From Gammaproteobacteria bacterium (GTDB lineage: Bacteria; Pseudomonadota; Gammaproteobacteria; Pseudomonadales; Cellvibrionaceae), in NCBI GenBank assembly GCA_021151625.1, contig JAGKWY010000168.1:1-5485 (forward strand): a stretch of 5,485 nucleotides of DNA, read 5' to 3'. Positions 1-5,485 of this stretch are shown here, one piece after another. Under the pieces are notes generated by a model. That model had not been told where the DNA came from and did no database searches. It saw only the letters and a program-made list of their open reading frames with translations. Position 1 is the stretch's first letter; each line of letters starts with the position of its first letter. The position numbers and the translations under genes were made by a program.

Positions 1-1
1 T

Positions 2-1006
2 TTGTCCGCCGCTATTGCTGCTATTTCTGCTGGTGCGAGCGCTGATAACCATAAATTCGAAGTTCGCGCCGATGTTGGCCGTACCTTCTTTGAAGATCCA
101 CTGGAAGATGCCAACACCTTTGGTTTGGGTTTTGGTTATGTGTTGGATGAAAACTGGACCCTGGAAGCAGTTGCCAGCCAATATGGCACCGAAACCCAGG
201 ATGATGGCGTTGATGTAGACGGTACCCAATACCGCCTGGATGCGTTGTACAACATCAATACTGAAAGTTTGTGGCGTCCTTATGTTGCTTTCGGTGTGGG
301 CGATCAAAAGCGTGAAGTAGACTCCGAAGACTGGTCAGAGCGCGACACCCTGGTAAACCTGGGGGCTGGTGTTAAGCGCAACCTGGGTGGTAACTGGGAA
401 TTCCGCACTGACGTCCGCGCATTCAACAGCCTGGACAACGAATACACTGATTTGGCGTTGAACGCTGGCATCAGCTACCTGTTTGGTGGTTCTCCTGCGC
501 CAGTAAAAGCGGCTGCACCAGCTCCGGAGCCAGAAAAAGATTCTGATGGCGACGGCGTATTGGACTCTAAAGACCAATGTCCTGATACCCCAAAAACTCA
601 CAAGGTTGATGCAGTTGGCTGTTCATTGAAGTTGACTGAAACTGTGGCTATCGAACTGAACATCACTTTCGATACCGCCAAGTCTATTATCAAGCCAGAG
701 TTTGAAGGCGAAGTGTCCAAACTGGCCACCTTCATGAACCAATACGCTGATACCGTTGTAAGCGTTGAAGGTCACACTGATAGCCAGGGTTCTGATGCCT
801 ACAACCAAAAACTGTCACAAAGCCGTGCCGATGCAGTTAAAGCAGCGCTGATTACCAAGTACGGTATTGGTGCTGATCGCGTGAAAGCGATTGGTTACGG
901 TGAAGCCAAACCAGTTGCGGATAACGCTACTGCTACTGGCCGCGAGCAAAACCGTCGCGTAGTAGGTCAAGTATCTACCGCTGTGACCAAGACTGAAACC
1001 AAATAA
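2..1006 (+). CDS. OmpA-family outer-membrane protein (5' end missing)
   Basis: An outer-membrane protein that probably anchors the envelope to peptidoglycan. Residues are counted from the first complete codon in the window. Residues 1-14 look like the end of a signal peptide, a hydrophobic Ala-rich stretch ending in ASA, with likely cleavage before D15. The real start therefore lies upstream, and the TTG at position 2 is probably an internal Leu codon. Residues 15-163 alternate in the manner of a small beta-barrel and end in a typical last strand (AGISYLFGG). A Pro/Ala-rich hinge follows (165-177). Next comes a thrombospondin type-3-like calcium-binding segment (DSDGDGVLDSKDQCPD, 180-195), with Cys193 and Cys207 possibly forming a disulfide. 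The C-terminal OmpA-like peptidoglycan-binding domain (about 218-325) contains GHTDSQGSDAYNQKLSQSRA (257-276). There D260 and R275 match the two residues that bind diaminopimelate in OmpA. The domain order recalls OprF-like porins, but I cannot assign a specific gene name. A strong terminator follows 21 nt after the stop codon, so this gene ends its transcript. Confidence 0.93.
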   Translation: MSAAIAAISAGASADNHKFEVRADVGRTFFEDPLEDANTFGLGFGYVLDENWTLEAVASQYGTETQDDGVDVDGTQYRLDALYNINTESLWRPYVAFGVGDQKREVDSEDWSERDTLVNLGAGVKRNLGGNWEFRTDVRAFNSLDNEYTDLALNAGISYLFGGSPAPVKAAAPAPEPEKDSDGDGVLDSKDQCPDTPKTHKVDAVGCSLKLTETVAIELNITFDTAKSIIKPEFEGEVSKLATFMNQYADTVVSVEGHTDSQGSDAYNQKLSQSRADAVKAALITKYGIGADRVKAIGYGEAKPVADNATATGREQNRRVVGQVSTAVTKTETK

Positions 1007-1027
1007 GATTTTTGGTTGCGCGAGTCT

Positions 1028-1057
1028 AAAAAACCCGGCCTAAGCGCCGGGTTTTTT
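1028..1057. terminator. Bidirectional rho-independent terminator
   Basis: A perfect 12-bp inverted repeat: AAAAAACCCGGC (1028-1039), a 6-nt loop (1040-1045), then GCCGGGTTTTTT (1046-1057). The core is a GC-rich 6-bp stem, with an A-tract on one side and a T-tract on the other, so transcripts from either strand end in a U-run. It lies 21 nt past the stop codon of the OmpA-family gene. On the minus strand it overlaps the last codons of the SDR gene, whose TAG stop (1042-1040) starts in the loop. It should terminate both convergent genes. Confidence 0.92.
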
Positions 1058-1936
1058 ATTGGCTTGGTATTCGTGAATCATCCCGATATAGCCCGCACGA
1101 AAATCGCTATAGCGTAGCTGGTAACCGCTGGCGAGCATTAGCTGATTGCCCAGCTTTTTGTTACCGCGCTCATTTATGGCGTCGTCTGACAGGAATTTTT
1201 CGATACCCAACTGAACTGCAATCCAGCTAACAACTTCTATCATGGGTGTTGGGTTTGAATCGGTGGCGATATAGACCGGTGCCAAGGTTTGCGGCTGATT
1301 AAGCAGGTGGGCGAGAAAGCCGGCGCAGTCATCAGCGTGAATGCGATTGGTGAAGTGAGGGCTAGCAGAGGCTCGCCTCTGGGTGACCTGTTCGATCAAG
1401 CGATTGCGACCGGGGCCATAAATGCCACTAAAACGAACTATCGTGTGATTAAAACCACTAGCACCGATAATCTGCTCCGCTTCCAGCAGTCGCTGACCGG
1501 AAAAACTGGTGGGTTCGTTTACAGAGCCTTCATCAACCCAATTACCATTATCCTGCGCATAGACAGCGGTGCTTGAGACAAAAATAATCAGGCGCGGCTT
1601 TAGCTTTAGCTCATTCAGGGTGGTAACTAGATGACGGCAAGTGCGAACATAGGCTTGCTCATAGCCGGCGTCATTGCGCTCGGCCGGCGTCATAGTAATC
1701 ACAATGCTGTCGAAACTCTCCATGAGCACCGCTTTCAGTGCCTCTGCATCACCGACATTGCAGGTTTTATAGCGCAGATAAGGAAGGTCTAGTGGGCAAT
1801 GGCGGCGAATTCCGGTGATTTGGTACTGGGATTGATCCAATTGGCTAGCTAGCCGTTGGCCTATATCGCCGCAGCCGATAATGAGCAATTTCTCAGGTGT
1901 ATGTAATTTTTGTGGAGCAGATGGCTTATTAGTCAT
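1040..1936 (-). CDS. YeeZ-like atypical SDR / NAD-dependent epimerase family protein
   Basis: A 298-residue Rossmann-fold protein, probably cytoplasmic, that resembles E. coli YeeZ and related NAD(P)-binding proteins whose reaction is not well defined. The nucleotide-binding loop GCGDIG sits at 21-26, right after the first beta-strand (LLII). SSTAVY (121-126) is the central strand with the usual SDR Ser/Tyr, and GIYGPGR (171-177) and NRIHADD (197-203) are typical of extended or atypical SDRs. The C-terminal NKKLGNQLMLASGY...FRAGY (259-283) resembles the family signature. The classical YxxxK pair is absent: the position four residues after Y126 is Asn130. This suggests an atypical active site or a binding rather than a catalytic role. 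The ATG at 1936 gives a good N-terminus but has no clear Shine-Dalgarno sequence. The gene is divergent from oxyR across 90 bp and convergent with the OmpA-family gene. Its last five residues (KKPGA) are encoded by the terminator stem and loop. Confidence 0.85.
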   Translation of the reverse strand: MTNKPSAPQKLHTPEKLLIIGCGDIGQRLASQLDQSQYQITGIRRHCPLDLPYLRYKTCNVGDAEALKAVLMESFDSIVITMTPAERNDAGYEQAYVRTCRHLVTTLNELKLKPRLIIFVSSTAVYAQDNGNWVDEGSVNEPTSFSGQRLLEAEQIIGASGFNHTIVRFSGIYGPGRNRLIEQVTQRRASASPHFTNRIHADDCAGFLAHLLNQPQTLAPVYIATDSNPTPMIEVVSWIAVQLGIEKFLSDDAINERGNKKLGNQLMLASGYQLRYSDFRAGYIGMIHEYQANKKPGA

Positions 1937-1938
1937 TT

Positions 1939-1955
1939 GATAAAAGTCTTTTATC
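1939..1955. promoter_or_regulatory. Perfect 8-bp palindrome, possible operator
   Basis: GATAAAAG-T-CTTTTATC is a perfect inverted repeat with a 1-base centre. Its core (1940-1954) has the ATA-N9-TAT form of a LysR-type binding site. It begins 2 bp upstream of the ATG of the SDR gene, where that gene's ribosome-binding site would be, and lies 71 bp before the oxyR start. The one-base centre makes an RNA hairpin unlikely, so a dimeric DNA-binding protein is the better explanation. The sequence is AT-rich, so chance cannot be dismissed. Confidence 0.45.
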
Positions 1956-1957
1956 TG

Positions 1958-1972
1958 ATAGTTTTAGGCTAT
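1958..1972. promoter_or_regulatory. OxyR-like binding site upstream of oxyR
   Basis: ATAGTTTTAGGCTAT matches the OxyR half-operator consensus ATAGNTNNNANCTAT at nine of its ten fixed positions: both ATAG and CTAT arms and the inner T, with only the inner A replaced by G. It lies 54 bp before the oxyR ATG and 21 bp before the SDR ATG. Together with the palindrome at 1939-1955 it forms two dyads whose centres are 18 bp apart, whereas the classical tandem OxyR operator has 22 bp. A weak -10-like hexamer for oxyR (TATTCT, 1970-1975) overlaps its right edge, which would suit autorepression as known for E. coli OxyR. That function is inferred from position and sequence only. Confidence 0.5.
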
Positions 1973-2014
1973 TCTAAAAAGCCCAGCCGGAAATTAAAAA
2001 AATCCTAAGTCTAC

Positions 2015-2019
2015 GGGAG
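2015..2019 (+). promoter_or_regulatory. Ribosome-binding site of oxyR
   Basis: GGGAG lies 7 nt before the ATG at 2027. This supports the chosen start, which also gives the standard OxyR N-terminus and places the redox cysteines at the E. coli residue numbers. Confidence 0.75.
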
Positions 2020-2026
2020 CCACACT

Positions 2027-2935
2027 ATGACCCTCACCGAACTTCGCTACATAGTTACCCTCGCCCAGGAACAGCATTTTGGCCGCGCGGCGGATCGCTG
2101 TTATGTGAGCCAGCCAACTCTCAGTATTGCCGTCAAAAAACTGGAAGATGAATTGGGGGTGGCGCTGTTTGAACGTACCAAGTCGCGTGTGCAACCAACG
2201 CCCCTGGGTGAGCAAATTGTCGCGCAAGCTAACCTGGTGCTGGAGCAAACCGCAGCGATTAAAGACCTGGCAGATGCTGGCAAAGACCAGCTCAGCAGTC
2301 CATTATCAGTGGGGGCGATTTTTACCATTGGCCCTTATTTGCTGCCGAAGTTTATTCCTCATCTGCAGCAAAAGGCCAGCAAAATGCCGCTCTATGTGGA
2401 AGAGGGTTATACCCACAACCTGCGCAAGAAGCTGCGCAACGGCGAGCTGGATGTGATCATTATTGCCCTGCCGTTTGAAGAGCCGGATGTGGTTACCCAG
2501 GTACTTTATGAAGAGCCATTTGTGGTGTTGATGCCCAAGGATCATCCATTAGCAGCTAAGGAAGCGGTCAATCCTAATGATCTGAATAGCGAACAATTGC
2601 TGTTGTTAGGGGAGGGGCACTGCTTCCGTGATCAGGTATTAACGACTTGCCCGAACCTGCAACATCACGGCGAGCAATCCGCCAACAATGTGCGCACAGC
2701 GGCAGAAGGTAGCTCGTTGGAAACCCTGCGCCATATGGTGGCTTCGGGCTTGGGGCTGACGATTCTGCCGGTGTCAGCGGCCGACAGTTCTCTGTACAGC
2801 GCCGATGTACTGGTAACTCGCCCCTTTACCGAGCCTTCGCCCAGCCGTACAGTGGCTCTGGCCTGGCGCGCCAGCTTCCCGCGCCACAAGGCAATTGATG
2901 CCTTGCGCGAGGCGATTAAATCCACCCGGCATTAA
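2027..2935 (+). CDS. oxyR: OxyR, hydrogen-peroxide-sensing LysR-type regulator
   Basis: A cytoplasmic transcription factor that senses H2O2 by forming an intramolecular disulfide and then activates antioxidant genes such as catalases and peroxidases. The 302 residues are close to the 305 of E. coli OxyR. The N-terminal winged helix-turn-helix (about 1-60) contains HFGRAADRCYVSQPTLS (17-33), followed by KLEDELGVALFER. A linker helix runs from about 60 to 88. The effector domain carries GPYLLPKFIP (102-111) and the redox motif GHCFRDQVLTTC, which puts the peroxidatic Cys199 and resolving Cys208 at exactly the E. coli positions. H198, R201, D202 and T100 around the peroxide pocket are also kept. 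SSLETLRHMVASGLGLTILP (229-248) is another conserved OxyR stretch. An extra Cys25 lies in the DNA-binding domain, at the position where E. coli OxyR also has one. recG follows after 20 bp, so the two are probably cotranscribed, as reported for Pseudomonas aeruginosa. An OxyR-like site upstream suggests autoregulation. Confidence 0.97.
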   Translation: MTLTELRYIVTLAQEQHFGRAADRCYVSQPTLSIAVKKLEDELGVALFERTKSRVQPTPLGEQIVAQANLVLEQTAAIKDLADAGKDQLSSPLSVGAIFTIGPYLLPKFIPHLQQKASKMPLYVEEGYTHNLRKKLRNGELDVIIIALPFEEPDVVTQVLYEEPFVVLMPKDHPLAAKEAVNPNDLNSEQLLLLGEGHCFRDQVLTTCPNLQHHGEQSANNVRTAAEGSSLETLRHMVASGLGLTILPVSAADSSLYSADVLVTRPFTEPSPSRTVALAWRASFPRHKAIDALREAIKSTRH

Positions 2936-2955
2936 TTCTCGCTAGCCAGAACGCG

Positions 2956-5076
2956 ATGAACGCCGGTGTGGCCAGAGGTAAGACCCTGGAACAAATTCCC
3001 GTTACGGAAATCAAGGGAGTTGGTGCCAGCCTTGCGGAAAAATTGGCGAAGATTGGCCTTTTTAGTCTGCAAGATGTGCTCCTGCACCTGCCGCTACGTT
3101 ATCTGGATCGCACCCGCGTCACGCCTATAGGTGCGCTCCAGCCTAACCTGAATGTGGTGATTGAAGCGGAAGTGCGCGCCTGCGACATAGTGTTTGGCAA
3201 GCGCCGCAGCCTGGTGTGCAAGGTGCAGGACGGTACCGGTACCCTTACTCTGCGCTTTTATCACTTTAACAACGCGCAAAAACAGCGTTTGATAGCGGGT
3301 ACTCGCCTGCGTATTTTTGGCGAGACCCGCCGCGGCGCCTCCGGGTTGGAGATGTATCACCCGGAATATGAATATCTGGATGAGGCGGCACCGCTGCCGC
3401 TGGATCAATCGCTCACTCCCATTTACCCGGCGACCGAAGGCCTGACCCAGCCACGCATGCGCAGCCTGGCGCGTCAGGCACTCACCTGGCTGGATAAGTA
3501 TTCGCTCAGTGAACTCTTGCCTGAGCCTGTGCGCCGCCAGCTCAATCAGATTTCGCTGGCCGATGCACTGCGTTTCCTGCATCAACCACCAGCCAACGCC
3601 AATGTGCAGTTGTTGCTGGACGGCGAGCACCCTTACCAACAGCGGCTCGCCTTTGAAGAATTATTGGCCCATCACTTGAGCCTGCTGCTGTTGCGCCGCG
3701 AAACCCAGGCAGATGGGGCAGAGGGCTTGCGCATGAGCCCCACGTTGAAAAAGTATTTCCTGGAGCAATTGGGCTTTGGTTTGACGCGCGCCCAGGAGCG
3801 GGTAGTGGGGGAGATAGTGACAGATATCGCCAAGCCAGTGCCCATGCTGCGCTTGGTGCAGGGCGATGTAGGCTCCGGCAAAACCGTGGTTGCAGCGCTA
3901 GCTGCGTTGGCGGCTGTATCCAGCGGCAAGCAGGCCGCGATTATGGCGCCGACCGAAATTCTGGCCGAACAGCATCGCATTAATTTTGGTAAATGGCTGG
4001 AGCCTTTGGGGATCAAGCTGGGTTGGCTGACCGGCAAGCTCAAGGTCGCTGAACGGCGCACCCAGATGGCGGCGATCGCCAGTGGCGAAGCGCAAGTGGT
4101 AGTAGGTACCCATGCCCTGTTTCAAGAGGCGGTGGAGTTTGCTGATCTGGGCCTGATAGTGATTGATGAGCAGCATCGATTTGGCGTACATCAGCGGCTA
4201 TCTCTATCCGAAAAGGGCACAGTCGGAAGAGAAAATCAGCCATCGGCACATTTGCGCCCGCATCAGTTAATCATGACCGCGACCCCCATCCCCCGGACTT
4301 TGGCAATGAGTGCCTATGCCGACCTGGACTGCTCGGTGATCGATGAGTTACCTCCCGGGCGCACGCCTGTTACCACCGTAGTGATTAGCGACCAGCGTCG
4401 CGAAGAAGTAATCGAGCGAGTACGGCTGGCTTGTGAGCAGGGGCGCCAGGCCTACTGGGTTTGCACCCTGATTGAGGAGTCCGAAGCCCTGGAGGCTCAG
4501 GCGGCGGAAGCAACAGCGAGTAGCCTGGCAGAGTCCTTACCCCATTTACGTATAGGGTTAATTCACGGACGGTTGAAACCGGTGGAAAAAGAACAGGTGA
4601 TGGCGGCGTTTAAGGCCAGTCGACTGGATCTGTTAGTAGCTACCACCGTTATTGAAGTGGGTGTTGATGTACCCAATGCTAGCCTGATGATTATTGAAAA
4701 CCCGGAGCGTTTGGGTTTGGCGCAGTTGCACCAGCTGCGCGGTCGGGTAGGGCGCGGTTCGGCGGCCAGTCACTGCGTATTGCTCTACGGTTCTCCCCTG
4801 TCGCAAAACAGTCGCGAGCGCCTGCGGGTGATGCGCGAGAGCAGCGATGGCTTTTACATTGCCGAGCAGGATTTGCTATTGCGCGGCCCCGGTGAAGTGC
4901 TAGGTACGCGTCAAACGGGCGAGATGCAATTTCGTATTGCCGACTTGCAGCGAGACAGTCATTTACTGCCAGAAGTAAAAGAGGCTGCGTTGCTATTGAT
5001 GAGCGAATACCCGGCCCTGTGCACCCAATTGGTGACTCGCTGGTTAGGCCAGAATCACCGCTATCTGCAGGTTTAA
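2956..5076 (+). CDS. recG: RecG, ATP-dependent branched-DNA helicase
   Basis: A superfamily 2 DNA translocase that regresses stalled replication forks and processes Holliday junctions, R-loops and D-loops. The 706 residues compare with 693 in E. coli. The N-terminal part starts with IPVTEIKGVGASLAEKLAKIG (helical, HhH-like), followed by the OB-fold wedge domain that binds the branch point (about 60-160). Helicase motifs appear in order: LTRAQ (277-280 region), Walker A GDVGSGKT (303-310), APTEILAEQ (331-339), DEQH (404-407, the usual RecG form of the DExH box), TATPIPRT (441-448), ATTVIEVGVDVPNA (562-575) and QLRGRVGR (593-600). The RecG-specific translocation (TRG) region follows with GFYIAEQDLLLRGPGE and LGTRQTG (632-655). 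All catalytic residues are intact. A loop before motif III (about 420-435) looks a few residues longer than in E. coli. The ATG at 2956 is the only good start near the family N-terminus but has a poor Shine-Dalgarno, so translation may depend on oxyR upstream. The gene ends in a tandem TAATAA stop. Confidence 0.97.
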   Translation: MNAGVARGKTLEQIPVTEIKGVGASLAEKLAKIGLFSLQDVLLHLPLRYLDRTRVTPIGALQPNLNVVIEAEVRACDIVFGKRRSLVCKVQDGTGTLTLRFYHFNNAQKQRLIAGTRLRIFGETRRGASGLEMYHPEYEYLDEAAPLPLDQSLTPIYPATEGLTQPRMRSLARQALTWLDKYSLSELLPEPVRRQLNQISLADALRFLHQPPANANVQLLLDGEHPYQQRLAFEELLAHHLSLLLLRRETQADGAEGLRMSPTLKKYFLEQLGFGLTRAQERVVGEIVTDIAKPVPMLRLVQGDVGSGKTVVAALAALAAVSSGKQAAIMAPTEILAEQHRINFGKWLEPLGIKLGWLTGKLKVAERRTQMAAIASGEAQVVVGTHALFQEAVEFADLGLIVIDEQHRFGVHQRLSLSEKGTVGRENQPSAHLRPHQLIMTATPIPRTLAMSAYADLDCSVIDELPPGRTPVTTVVISDQRREEVIERVRLACEQGRQAYWVCTLIEESEALEAQAAEATASSLAESLPHLRIGLIHGRLKPVEKEQVMAAFKASRLDLLVATTVIEVGVDVPNASLMIIENPERLGLAQLHQLRGRVGRGSAASHCVLLYGSPLSQNSRERLRVMRESSDGFYIAEQDLLLRGPGEVLGTRQTGEMQFRIADLQRDSHLLPEVKEAALLLMSEYPALCTQLVTRWLGQNHRYLQV

Positions 5077-5358
5077 TAACCGTTTAATTAGCTACTGGCA
5101 TCTATTTCATTGGCTGTGTGAGAACTGATCCATTTTTTGGCATAGATAATTGCTTTGTCGCGGTAAATGGCCAGTGCACCGGCAAATCTCGACTATGCTT
5201 GGAAAGATTGGTTGGTGGATAAACCGGCGCTTGGGTATTTCTGTGATGGGGCTATATGAGAATTGCTCGCATTGCATTACACTCGCTGCAATCAAGTGCT
5301 GAATAATCTCCTAACCCTATGAATATTAACCAGTTATATCCAACAAGAGGAGTAGGCT
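5077..5358. other. Intergenic region between recG and the next gene
   Basis: This 282-bp gap holds no gene that I can support. There is no GC-rich hairpin with a T-run after recG, so a rho-independent terminator is not evident and read-through into the next gene is possible. A weak sigma-70-like pair, TTGGGT (5231-5236) and TATATG (5253-5258) with a 16-bp spacer, could drive the next gene with a leader of about 95 nt. A short inverted repeat, ATTGCA (5271-5276) and TGCAAT (5287-5292), lies just downstream and might be an operator, but 6-bp arms are easily found by chance. A 62-codon reading frame on the minus strand (5107-5295) has no family resemblance and no clear ribosome-binding site. Confidence 0.5.
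5346..5352 (+). promoter_or_regulatory. Strong ribosome-binding site deciding a GTG start
   Basis: AGAGGAG lies 6 nt upstream of the GTG at 5359. It is the best Shine-Dalgarno sequence in the window and fixes the start of the last gene, which would otherwise be uncertain because there is no ATG at that point. Confidence 0.8.
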
Positions 5359-5485
5359 GTGTCAGTTCCTACCAGTGTTCAATCCTTGCTCAACAAGCAA
5401 AATGTGCATTATCAGGTGGCTGAAGTGCCTGTATCCGAGCATGAGCGAGCGCTTTGGCATGACCAGCACCTGCGGACCATGAGTG
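5359..5485 (+). CDS. 5' part of a probable YbaK-like/HDOD-domain protein (3' end missing)
   Basis: An open frame of 42 codons that runs off the window end. It starts at GTG behind a strong ribosome-binding site. The visible sequence begins VSVPTSVQSLLNKQNVHYQV and continues through EVPVSEHERALWHDQHL. It has no signal peptide or membrane segment. The opening, a short helix (SVQSLLNKQNVHYQV) leading into a strand, recalls the N-terminus of YbaK/ProX-type aminoacyl-tRNA deacylase domains. In pseudomonads the gene after recG is, as I recall, a protein joining such a domain to an HDOD signalling domain. The assignment therefore rests mainly on gene order plus a weak sequence resemblance. That a gene starts here is much more certain than what it encodes. 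Confidence 0.6.
   Translation, partial: MSVPTSVQSLLNKQNVHYQVAEVPVSEHERALWHDQHLRTMS

Noticed and set aside
2..4. TTG at position 2 as the true start of the OmpA-family gene
   Set aside because: The residues that follow are the end of a signal peptide without its positively charged N-terminus, so the start must lie upstream of the window.
1289..1576. Open frame of 95 codons on the plus strand
   Set aside because: It is antisense to the SDR gene, has no recognisable motif and is a shadow frame.
3094..3639. Long open frame of 181 codons on the minus strand
   Set aside because: It lies wholly inside recG, antisense to the well-conserved wedge-domain region, shows no family resemblance and is explained by codon bias of the real gene.
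5138..5153. Sigma-54-like promoter (TGGCAT then TTGCTT)
   Set aside because: The GG and GC doublets are separated by 11 bases, whereas sigma-54 promoters require 10, and this spacing is strict.
5170..5183. Imperfect dyad GCCAGTGCACCGGC as a recG terminator
   Set aside because: The stem is only 5 bp with a mismatch and no T-run follows.
5107..5295. Open frame of 62 codons on the minus strand in the gap after recG
   Set aside because: No recognisable domain and no good ribosome-binding site; a frame of this length is expected by chance in a 282-bp gap of this composition.

Overview
This 5.5 kb window looks like ordinary chromosome from a gammaproteobacterium of the Pseudomonas/Cellvibrio type. 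The evidence is the gene order oxyR-recG followed by what appears to be a YbaK/HDOD-type gene, which resembles the pseudomonad arrangement, together with an OmpA-type outer-membrane protein with a signal peptide and a moderate G+C content. The genus assignment is an inference, because no 16S or other marker is present.

Layout from left to right: (1) an OmpA-family outer-membrane protein, cut at its 5' end by the window edge (2-1006, +); (2) a strong rho-independent terminator at 1028-1057, shared with the convergent gene on the other strand; (3) a YeeZ-like atypical SDR / NAD-dependent epimerase family protein (1040-1936, -); (4) a 90-bp divergent promoter region holding two adjacent ATA-N9-TAT dyads, one closely matching the OxyR recognition consensus; (5) oxyR, the peroxide-sensing LysR-type regulator, with both redox cysteines (2027-2935, +); (6) recG, the branched-DNA helicase, 20 bp downstream and probably in the same transcript (2956-5076, +); (7) a 282-bp non-coding gap; (8) the first 42 codons of a further gene with a strong ribosome-binding site and a GTG start (5359 to the window end, +), tentatively a YbaK-like/HDOD protein.

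The common theme is oxidative stress and genome maintenance. OxyR senses H2O2, RecG remodels stalled or damaged replication forks, and the divergent SDR gene shares its upstream region with oxyR and could be under OxyR control. The OmpA protein is an unrelated envelope gene isolated by the terminator.

I see no mobile element, CRISPR array, tRNA or rRNA, and no convincing undescribed system. The best leads are regulatory: the dyad pair between the SDR gene and oxyR, and a terminator hairpin whose loop contains the stop codon of the opposing gene.
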